Origin: M3007 sp964589365
GTDB lineage: Bacteria > Bacteroidota > Bacteroidia > Chitinophagales > Saprospiraceae
Reading direction: 5' to 3'
Assembly (NCBI GenBank): GCA_964589365.1
Contig: CAZPTQ010000114.1
Coordinates: 1 to 17,409 of the forward strand
Length of the DNA: 17,409 nt
Part shown: piece after piece, positions 1 through 7,200 of the stretch
Layout of the letters: each line of letters begins with the position of its first letter
Numbering within the stretch: position 1 is the first letter of the stretch
Notes under the pieces: generated by a model
What the model was told of the DNA's origin: nothing
The model's database searches: none
What the model saw: the letters and a program-made list of their open reading frames with translations, nothing else
Translations under genes and position numbers: made by a program

Positions 1-450
1 ATGGAAACACAATACCCACCCGTCGGCTTCCACTTCCGTGTGGAATTTCAGGGACTCCCCGGCAACTTGCCCGTGCAAGACGCTGCTTTTCAAGAAGTTA
101 CGGGGCTTTCACGCGAGCTGGAGACCGAGCAAGTGAAATCGGGAGGCGAAAACCGGTTCACGTTCAAACTTCCCAGCCGAGGGCAGTACCCCAACCTTGT
201 GCTCAAACGAGGGCTGTTTACCGATTCGGGTATTTTGCCCTGGGTGAACGCAGCCATCCTTGATCTTGATATTACGCCCGTGAACGTTTTGGTGACCTTG
301 CTCAACGAACAACACCAACCGCTTCAAACCTATCAATGTGTAAATGCTTGGCCACAAAAATGGTCGGTCGCCGACTTCAATGCCCAAGAGAGTCGCATTG
401 TGGTGGAGAGTATGGAACTTGTGTATCAATACTTTACAATCATCAGATAA
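1..450 (+). CDS. eCIS inner tube protein (Afp1/Afp5-like, phage T4 gp19-like fold)
   Basis: This 149-residue protein is the expected length for the gp19/Hcp-like tube subunit that forms hexameric rings in the lumen of contractile injection systems. The N-terminus (YPPVGFHFRVEF, residues 5-16) and the following VTGLSRELE segment are typical of eCIS tube proteins. So are the central KLPSRGQYPNLVLKRG region and the C-terminal VESMELVYQYF strand. The ATG is the first base of the window, but the N-terminus matches where family members begin, so I take it as complete. It stops six bases before the next gene and is probably co-transcribed with it. Its place just before the DUF5908-like and LysM genes corresponds to Afp5, the tube ring touching the baseplate, rather than the bulk tube protein. 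That finer assignment is an inference from gene order; other tube and sheath genes would lie upstream. Confidence 0.93.
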   Translation: METQYPPVGFHFRVEFQGLPGNLPVQDAAFQEVTGLSRELETEQVKSGGENRFTFKLPSRGQYPNLVLKRGLFTDSGILPWVNAAILDLDITPVNVLVTLLNEQHQPLQTYQCVNAWPQKWSVADFNAQESRIVVESMELVYQYFTIIR

Positions 451-456
451 CGAACC

Positions 457-657
457 ATGCCAATAGAAATCAATCAACTCACTGTAACCGCGAGGGTACG
501 CGAAGAACTGCGGGATACGGCTTGTGGCGACAGCCCAAACTCGGCAAATCAAAACCGAAATGGCCGCCGAGGTCAAAACCCGACTTCACAACGTACCGCT
601 ACACGCCAGGCTGCCGAGGCCGCCGCTCAAATGATCAGACGCCAAAAAGAACGCTAA
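457..657 (+). CDS. small DUF5908-like protein in the Afp6 position
   Basis: This 66-residue protein begins MPIEINQLTVTARV, which resembles the start of the DUF5908 mini-proteins found in Bacteroidota eCIS clusters. The middle is Asn/Arg-rich and disordered-looking (roughly residues 22-48). The last 18 residues form an Ala/Arg-rich basic helix ending MIRRQKER. It is tightly packed, starting six bases after the tube stop and ending three bases before the next ATG, which argues for translation with its neighbours. In Afp and PVC clusters a similarly small gene of unknown role (afp6/pvc6) sits between the last tube gene and afp7, so this is its positional counterpart. Whether it is homologous to Afp6, and what it does, cannot be told from the sequence. 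No membrane segment, signal peptide or cysteine pair is obvious. Confidence 0.8.
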   Translation: MPIEINQLTVTARVREELRDTACGDSPNSANQNRNGRRGQNPTSQRTATRQAAEAAAQMIRRQKER

Positions 658-660
658 GCC

Positions 661-1365
661 ATGATACCTAACTTGACCGGAAACATTTCTTCGTTGATGA
701 ACGTGGTGCCTACTCCCGGCACCATGACCATTATCCCAATCAAAATGGTAGGGCCGGTACCCTTACCCTTTGGGCTTCCTTATGTGGTAATGTTCAACCC
801 CGAAAATTTCAACGAAAGGAAGGACTTCAATTACGATTGCGAACAAGCACCTGGTGATGCAGAAGGTACGCTGAGGTTCAGTTGGGTAGAACAGCCAGAA
901 GTCCAGTTTGAGTTTTTGATTGATGGCACAGGGGCAAGTGGCGACAAACGCGAAGTGATGGCTGAAATTGAGCTGTTCCGAATCACCACAGGGTTCAACG
1001 GCGACCGACACATGCCCAACTATCTGGCGCTAATCTGGGGAACCTTCATTTTTCACGGTTTTTTAAAATCTCTGGATGTCCAATACACTCTTTTCAGGCC
1101 AAACGGCACGCCCTTGCGCGCTAAGCTGCGCTGTTCCTTTAAAGCCAGTACGACCAACATTTTGCGCGTATTGAGCATGGGTCTGCTTTCCCCAGACCTC
1201 ACCCACAAGCACACCGTGAAATCGGGCGACCGTCTCGACAACCTTAGCCAGCAGTATTACGAAAGCCCACGCCACCATATTAACCTAGCCCAAGTCAACG
1301 GACTAACCAGTATCCGCAGCCTGCGCGAAGGCGATGCGGTGTTTTTGCCGCCACTAGAGAAATGA
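661..1365 (+). CDS. Afp7-like tube/baseplate adaptor with C-terminal LysM domain
   Basis: The protein has 234 residues. Residues about 35-175 fit the CIS tube-protein family (Afp7-type): a MFNPENFNERKDF segment, a FEFLIDGTGASGDKREV stretch and a GFLKSLDVQYTLFRPNGTPLRAKLRCSF strand pair. Residues about 183-232 form a LysM domain (HTVKSGDRLDNLSQQYYESPRHHINLAQVNGL, ending REGDAVFLPP). In contractile systems this architecture links the lowest tube ring to the spike hub, and the LysM fold there works as a protein-protein module rather than a wall-binding one. The gene starts three bases after the DUF5908-like stop and is followed by a 74-base spacer and the spike gene, as in Afp and PVC clusters. 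Family assignment is strong; the precise contacts are inferred from known particles. Confidence 0.92.
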   Translation: MIPNLTGNISSLMNVVPTPGTMTIIPIKMVGPVPLPFGLPYVVMFNPENFNERKDFNYDCEQAPGDAEGTLRFSWVEQPEVQFEFLIDGTGASGDKREVMAEIELFRITTGFNGDRHMPNYLALIWGTFIFHGFLKSLDVQYTLFRPNGTPLRAKLRCSFKASTTNILRVLSMGLLSPDLTHKHTVKSGDRLDNLSQQYYESPRHHINLAQVNGLTSIRSLREGDAVFLPPLEK

Positions 1366-1439
1366 ACTGGCCTTTGCCATAAATTTTTGAAAATCAGTCC
1401 CATTATGCGGGATTCTACTTCGATCAACAATAATTCGGA
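1366..1439. other. 74-base spacer before the spike gene
   Basis: This is plain intergenic sequence between the LysM adaptor and the spike gene, AT-rich in its first third. I see no hairpin of note, no Shine-Dalgarno, and no clear match to the Bacteroidota -33/-7 promoter pattern. It is listed only because it is one of the four longer spacers in an otherwise tightly packed operon. Confidence 0.5.
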
Positions 1440-3308
1440 ATGTTCGACCTAAGTCTCGACCAACTTTTGCCACCGATGCCTGACGACACCACCCTCGTCA
1501 CGTTCACCATAAAAGTCAATCGGCTTCGGCTGCCCGACACCGTGCAGGTGCAGGCCATCAATATCTCTAAGTCCGCCAACCGAATCCCGTGGGCGAGCTT
1601 AACCGTGATTGATGGCAATGTGGCGGAACAGGAATTCGAGGTTAGCGACACCAATTTGCTTTGTCCCGGCAACCCCATCGAAATATCTGTCGGCTATCAC
1701 CACGATGAACAGTTGGTTTTCAAGGGCATTATCGTTCGCCATGCCCTTAAGATCCGAGATGGCCGCACTTTTTTGGACATCGAGTGCAAAGACGAGGCGG
1801 TGAAACTTACCGTGGCACGTCAGAACAAGTACTTTTTTGGGCTAAAAGATTCAGAAATAATCGAGGAAATCCTAAACGGAAAGAACATTGCGAAAGACGT
1901 GCAAACCACTCAAGCAAAGCACCTCGAAATGGTGCAATACTCGGCTACCGACTGGGATTTTATCATCACCCGCGCAGAGGCCAACGCCATGCTGGTGGTT
2001 GCCGACAACGGCACGATCCGCATAAAAAAGCCTGATTTCCAACAAGATGCCAAGATAAACCTCTCGTTCGGCAGCAGCATTTTTGAACTGGAAGCCGAAA
2101 TGGACGCACGTGACCAATACCCGGCTGCCAAGGTATTTGCATGGGATTCCAAAGACCTCGCGCTTCGTGAAGCAGAGGCCTCGGATGATGGCGTGAGCGG
2201 TGGTTTGATTGACACTGGAGGCTTTGGGGACGCACTTTCGGCAATTGGCAGCGCGGTATCGGCCATTGGCGGCGCACTGGGACTTGATCTTCCCGGGACA
2301 CCTCCGAATACCGATTTCACTCAGGTGATGGGTTTGGCAAATTATCCCTCCCAACACCCTGGCAACCTTTCGGGAAAAGAAACAGAGGCTTGGGCTGAAG
2401 CGCAATTCACCAAAAGCAAATTGGCTAAATTGCGCGGCACAGTCAAGTTCCAAGGCACTACGGAAACCATCATCCCTGGCGACTGTATCGAACTGCGCGG
2501 CGTTGGCCAACGACATGAGGGCAAAGTGTTCGTGACGGGCGTGACGCATGAGATTTCTGATGGTTCATGGTTCATGCACGCCCAATTTGGCATGGGCCGC
2601 GAGTGGTTTGCCCGTACTTATCCTGACGTGAGCGACCTGCCTGCCGGCGGCCTTTTGCCTGCTATGAACGGCCTCCAAATCGGGATCGTCACCTCTTTGG
2701 AAGCAGACAGCGACCGCGATTTGTCCGACAAAAACCGGGTGCAGGTGCGCCTGCCGCTCGTCAGCCCACAGGGCGAAGGGGTTTGGATGCGCATGGCTTG
2801 CCAGGATGCGGGCGATGGGCGCGGCTCTTTCTGGCGACCCGAAATCGGCGATGAGGTGGTAGTAGGTTTCTTGAACGACGACCCCCGCGAGGCCATCATC
2901 CTAGGGATGCTCAACAGTCCCGCCAAGCCCGCGCCTTTTCAGGGCATACAAGACACCAACCACGAAAAAGGCTGGGTGACGCGCTCAGCGATGCGCATGA
3001 TTTTTAACGACGACAAAAAAAGCCTTGTGATAGAAACCCCCGGCGGCAAAAAAGTGACGATTGACGAAGACGCGGACAAAATTCAAATTGAAGACGAGCA
3101 CAGCAACAAGATAACGATGGACAGCAACGGCATTATCATTGATTCATCCAAAGACCTGACACTCAAGGCCGCCCAAAACCTTAAACTCGAAGCCCCCAAC
3201 ATTAGCAACAAAGCCCAAAGCTCCTTCAAGGCCGAAGCCCAAGGCCAGGCACAACTCACTGCTTCGGGTGACGTGACGGTAAAAGGAGCTTTTGTAAGAA
3301 TTAACTAG
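1440..3308 (+). CDS. VgrG/gp5-gp27-like spike hub protein (Afp8-like)
   Basis: This 622-residue protein has the spike architecture in order. An N-terminal gp27/phage-late-control-D-like region covers about residues 15-400 (GNPIEISVGYHHDEQLVFKG; the YSATDWDFIITRAEAN helix typical of the family). A gp5-type OB fold covers about 411-492 (GIVTSLEADSDRDLSDKNRVQVRLP, then GSFWRPEIGDEVVVGFLNDDPREAIILG). From about 537 to the end there are repeating charged beta strands that should trimerise into the beta-helix needle. Residues 260-285 are a Gly/Ala/Ser-rich apolar insert inside the gp27-like region. The ATG is chosen because an in-frame stop lies only three codons upstream; there is no Shine-Dalgarno. 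The protein would sit at the centre of the baseplate, carry the PAAR tip encoded next, and receive the tube above. No enzymatic C-terminal extension is visible, so it looks structural rather than an evolved effector VgrG. Confidence 0.94.
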   Translation: MFDLSLDQLLPPMPDDTTLVTFTIKVNRLRLPDTVQVQAINISKSANRIPWASLTVIDGNVAEQEFEVSDTNLLCPGNPIEISVGYHHDEQLVFKGIIVRHALKIRDGRTFLDIECKDEAVKLTVARQNKYFFGLKDSEIIEEILNGKNIAKDVQTTQAKHLEMVQYSATDWDFIITRAEANAMLVVADNGTIRIKKPDFQQDAKINLSFGSSIFELEAEMDARDQYPAAKVFAWDSKDLALREAEASDDGVSGGLIDTGGFGDALSAIGSAVSAIGGALGLDLPGTPPNTDFTQVMGLANYPSQHPGNLSGKETEAWAEAQFTKSKLAKLRGTVKFQGTTETIIPGDCIELRGVGQRHEGKVFVTGVTHEISDGSWFMHAQFGMGREWFARTYPDVSDLPAGGLLPAMNGLQIGIVTSLEADSDRDLSDKNRVQVRLPLVSPQGEGVWMRMACQDAGDGRGSFWRPEIGDEVVVGFLNDDPREAIILGMLNSPAKPAPFQGIQDTNHEKGWVTRSAMRMIFNDDKKSLVIETPGGKKVTIDEDADKIQIEDEHSNKITMDSNGIIIDSSKDLTLKAAQNLKLEAPNISNKAQSSFKAEAQGQAQLTASGDVTVKGAFVRIN

Positions 3309-3314
3309 TTCATT

Positions 3315-3363
3315 AGTTATGAGTAATGAGTCATACCCAACGCGGCACTCATAACTCATAACT
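3315..3363. repeat. imperfect 17-bp inverted repeat built of heptamers (extragenic palindrome)
   Basis: The arm at 3315-3331 (AGTTATGAGTAATGAGT) is matched by the arm at 3347-3363 (ACTCATAACTCATAACT). They are complementary at 16 of 17 positions around a 15-base GC-richer loop. The right arm is part of a run of 7-base units: ACTCATA twice, then ACTCTTA twice, continuing to 3374. It fills the spacer between the spike and PAAR genes, starting six bases after the spike stop. No T-run follows on the + strand, so a classical terminator is unlikely. A genome-wide interspersed repeat or an mRNA-stabilising hairpin is more plausible. Confidence 0.75.
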
Positions 3364-3378
3364 CTTAACTCTTAAAAA

Positions 3379-3672
3379 ATGCCTTTAGCAGCCAGAGTAG
3401 GAGATATGCATACTTGCCCCATCCCGGCAGCAGGTACCACACCACCACATGTAGGCGGGCCGGTGATGCCACCGGGCACCGTAACTGTAATGATCGAAGG
3501 GATGCCAGCCGCCACGGTAGGCAACATGTGTACCTGCACCGGCCCGCCCGACAGCATTGTGATGGGTTCGCAAACAGTGCTCATAGGCGGAAAACCAGCA
3601 GCCCGGATGGGCGACACCACCGCCCATGGGGGACAAATTACGGTGGGAGCAGCAACGGTGATGATCGGATAA
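3379..3672 (+). CDS. PAAR-domain spike tip protein
   Basis: The protein has 97 residues, about one PAAR domain and nothing else. The features are the N-terminal AARVGDMHTCP, the internal GMPAATVGNMCTCTGPPDSIVMGS, and the repeated hairpins TVLIGGKPAARMGD and GAATVMIG. Candidate zinc ligands are His11, Cys51/Cys53 and His83, matching the His/Cys set that closes the PAAR cone. The protein should cap the needle of the VgrG-like spike and form the sharp membrane-piercing point. No toxin or effector extension is fused to it, so any cargo must be carried otherwise. In Afp clusters the PAAR-like gene (afp10) follows the gp25 gene, whereas here it lies between the spike and gp25 genes. The start follows an A-rich leader with no Shine-Dalgarno. 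Confidence 0.95.
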   Translation: MPLAARVGDMHTCPIPAAGTTPPHVGGPVMPPGTVTVMIEGMPAATVGNMCTCTGPPDSIVMGSQTVLIGGKPAARMGDTTAHGGQITVGAATVMIG

Positions 3673-3735
3673 AACAACCCCGTCTTTGGGTTATACCAGC
3701 GCAAAAAGTAAAACAGCAAAACGCAAAATAACAAG

Positions 3736-4158
3736 ATGCAACTTGCAAGAAAATCATTCCTCGGCACCGGTTGGGCATTCCCAATAGCCTTTGACAAAAA
3801 GCCCGAATGTACGGTTCGGATGGTGTCGGAAGTAGAAGACATCGAGCAGAGTCTTAGCCTCCTGCTCAGCACCCGTCCTGGCGAACGGGTAATGCGTCCC
3901 GATTATGGCTGCAACCTGGAAGACATGCTCTTTGAGCCAGTGAGCACCAGCCTGATCACATATATTAAAGACCTGATTACCAAGGCAGTACTGTACTACG
4001 AGCCACGTGTAGATCTTCGAGAAGTTGTCATCCACACCAATGCAGTGGCCGAAGGGCTGGTGCTTATTGAACTCGACATCGTGGTGCGCACGAGCAATAC
4101 CCGCTTCAATTTCGTGTATGATTATTACAAGCGCGAAGCGACGATACAGCAAGTGTAA
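3736..4158 (+). CDS. gp25-like baseplate wedge protein (Afp9-like, GPW/gp25 family)
   Basis: The protein has 140 residues, the usual length for this lysozyme-related but non-enzymatic wedge family. Diagnostic parts are the N-terminal SFLGTGWAFPIAF segment, the EVEDIEQSLSLLLSTRPGER stretch (residues 32-51) and the following VMRPDYGCNLEDMLFEP (52-68). In T4 gp25, T6SS TssE and Afp9/Pvc9, the EDIxxSL...T.PGER...P.(Y/F)G core binds the bottom sheath ring and nucleates sheath assembly, so the same role is inferred. A 63-base A-rich spacer precedes the ATG. The next gene starts 70 bases downstream, after a hairpin and direct-repeat element. Nothing appears truncated. Confidence 0.95.
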   Translation: MQLARKSFLGTGWAFPIAFDKKPECTVRMVSEVEDIEQSLSLLLSTRPGERVMRPDYGCNLEDMLFEPVSTSLITYIKDLITKAVLYYEPRVDLREVVIHTNAVAEGLVLIELDIVVRTSNTRFNFVYDYYKREATIQQV

Positions 4159-4221
4159 TTGACCACATTTTTACCCGCCGAAGTGCGCAGCACGAAGCGG
4201 GACCATTTTGACCACATTTTT
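4159..4221. repeat. GC-rich hairpin bracketed by a 14-bp direct repeat
   Basis: TTGACCACATTTTT occurs at 4159-4172, immediately after the gp25 stop, and again exactly at 4208-4221, just before the Afp11-like ATG. Between the copies is an interrupted stem. CCCGC (4174-4178) pairs with GCGGG (4197-4201), and the inner GTGC (4183-4186) pairs with GCAC (4190-4193) around a GCA loop, with CGAA/GAA internal bulges. The second copy is preceded by a partial echo (GACCATTTT, 4201-4209). The layout looks like a small palindromic unit inserted with duplication of its target. A hairpin affecting transcription read-through or mRNA stability is the alternative. Confidence 0.7.
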
Positions 4222-4228
4222 TTGAAAA

Positions 4229-7200
4229 ATGCCGACCCAAATTCATATAAAACACCCGCTCCGCAGCAACGGGTCCAGCCAATTGAGCCGATTGGTGAAA
4301 GCACTCTCGCCCACGCATTTCCGCTTGGACGAACGATCTTCGCAAGACCTCATCAATGCGGCTTACCAGTATGCCCAAATGCTGCGTTACCACAGCCCCG
4401 ACAGCCCTGCTGGGGACAACTGGGCCTGTTTTTGGGAAATCGAGAACCTGACCTACATGGCAATCCTTGCTGCGCTTGACACGGATCAGATTCGGCAAGA
4501 TTATGAGAAAATTGACCTTGAATTCGGTCTCGCGCTCGAAGGTCAGACCAATAAAAAAGGCAAAAAAAGTAATTCAGAACTGGAAGGCCAATACTTCCGC
4601 CTGCTCCTGCGCTATACCCGTGACACTGCCCGCCGCCTCGAACGCCACTACCAAACCCTACGTGAGGACATTCCACTCAAAGGCGAACTCCTGACACTTA
4701 TTCGCCGCGACAACGACAAACGCTACGACGACCCGAAAGACATTGAAGGCGCACTCCAGCAACTCATCGCCTGGCACAAGGCATGGGACGACCATCTCGA
4801 CTTCAAAGCTTACCGCGCTTTTTTCCAAGACCCATCCCGTTGGGGTGTGCGCAACTTGGACGAATATCATTGCATCCTGCCCGATGACTCGCTCAATGAA
4901 AGAGACGAGATACGCGGCCTTTTCCTGCGTTTTTTCAACGCACTGGTCGCCATAAAAACCCGTGCCCAACAATTGTTTGATGCTGAATCCGCACGGCTCG
5001 AGTTGCCCGAAGACCAGGACCCGCGTCCAATCGCACCACATATTGCGCTGTTCATCACGTTCCTCAACTTATTCCGACACGCGCAAGACAGCCTCAACGA
5101 GATACCCCAACGGCACCTTGATTTCTACTACGACCAAGTGCTGTGCCTCCAACGGCGACCCGCCGACCCTGACCATGCTTACCTGATTTTCACGCTTGCC
5201 AAAGAGTTCAACAACGAACTCGTCGAGAAAGGCACGACCCTGCTGGCGGGCAAAGACGACAAGGGCCAGCCGATCAAGTTCGAGACTTTGGAGCAGTGGA
5301 AGGTGACGAGGGCGGAAGTGGTGGAAGTGAAGGGGTTGAATTGGAGCAAGGGTGAAAACAAGTTGCTACTTTCTTCAAAATCAGGCGACTTAATCGTCAA
5401 GGAGAAGGAAGCATTTCGAGGGTTTGCCGATGGATTGATTCCAGTTAGCGGCACATTGGGTTTTGCTATCGCAAGCCCACAATTAATTCTCAAGGAAGGA
5501 GAGCGTACTATCAAGCTCATTTTCCAAACTAGCGCACCCTTAGCAAACGACTTCTTTACAACAGATTCGATAAGTGCTGTATCGCTGACTACCGATGAAG
5601 GTTGGAAAAAAATAATTAATTCAGACGCACCTTCTCAGGCAAGGTATGTGGTTCAAAATAACGAAAACAATGTTTTCACCATTTCCATTTCATTACCAAG
5701 GGATTATTCCCCTATAGTAAGGCTAGAAGAACTGGAGGAAATTTATGGGTTTGGTCCAAGCGAATGGCCCATGGTATTGGTAAATGTGGCACCCGAATGG
5801 ATAAATGAGATAAGCGTTGAAGAAATCATGATCAGCGTGGACGTAGTAGGTGTGCGTGAACATCTGATAATCCAAACCGATCAAGGGGTGTTCGATGGCG
5901 TTCAAACGGTGTACCCTTTTGGCCCCACCCCAAAAATCGGAAACCGATTTTACTTGGGCAGTACCGAGATTTTTCAAAAGGCCCTGAGCGATCTAAATGT
6001 CAGGTTCACCTGGATAGCCCCGCCACCTAACCCTCCAGGTTTTTTAAGTTATTACGAACACTATACGGGTTATAATAGTCGCAACTTTCCAAACCTGAAA
6101 ATCGAATTTGTAGACAAAGCTACAGAACGAGAATCAGGCGTAGAATTTCAAGTAGCCAGAGAAGGCATCCTGAGTGGCGATACCATTTTTATTACCGTAA
6201 TAACACCGCTATCGGAGCCTGTGGATAAAATTCTGGTTAAAAAGGATGGCATTGTTAATGGCCTTTTGATAAACAAAAAGTCAGGCCAAGATTTTTTTGA
6301 GCTTCAGATTCCAAATACCGGCTTTAAGGGTAGTTTGGAATATAGTGTGGAGGACCATGAAAAAAGGTTCAACCCTGTATATTTCAATTTATTTCAGGAT
6401 GGCATTATCTCACAGAACTATGATCTCTTCCTGAATCCAAAAACAATAGCTACCGAAATCTGGACAGAAGAAATAAGAATAAGGCTCTTAAATCCTGAGG
6501 CAGTTCCCGCTAACCTATCTATGACAATTGAAGGACAAGCTGCAAAAACACCGATTGTTAAAGAAGGCATCGCAATTTTCGATGTAACAACCTTACCTCA
6601 TAAATTCACCCTCAAGATCAGCCCCTATACCGACTTAGAAATCACAACCCATAATTTCTCGGAATTCGATGTTTTTTTCCAAGAACCCGGTTCGCCGCTG
6701 CCGCCAGACGTGCCCGTCGGCTTTGGAACTGGCGAAGACTTTGGGACACTAAATATCACATTACTAAGGCCTGACACGACTGATTTAAAATTTGCCGGAA
6801 TCCCGGTGATTGTAAATGGTGTTCGTTATCACACCAACGACAAGGGTAAAATTGCTGTTCCTGGCATTACAGATGAAACAGTTTGGAGCGTTGAACCATC
6901 TTTCCACCCAAATTTCCAGCAAATTAGTGGTACTGTAAGCGACAAAGGGCCAAAAGATATTACCATAACTCTTTGGCCTATAAATATCTCTTACATTACG
7001 GAGATTGCACTGCAAGATACTCAACTTGTAACAGTGGATTTCAGAGATACTGAACTTCAGATTTGGAGGAACAATGGCAACTTTTTCGCACTCACCGAAG
7101 CCTCCACCTCGAATGACAAAAGACGGGTTGTTTTGCCAATCCCGGAGTTGAGGAATTATTTGGTCATCCAAAACAAGAATTTTCAAATAGCCTATACTGA

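Noticed and set aside
1872..2549. 225-codon - strand frame opposite the spike gene
   Set aside because: No recognisable domain; overlaps well-supported VgrG-like coding sequence on the + strand.
3676..3692. Small hairpin AACCC...GGGTT after the PAAR gene, as a terminator
   Set aside because: The stem is only five base pairs and no T-run follows; the downstream gp25 gene belongs to the same operon.
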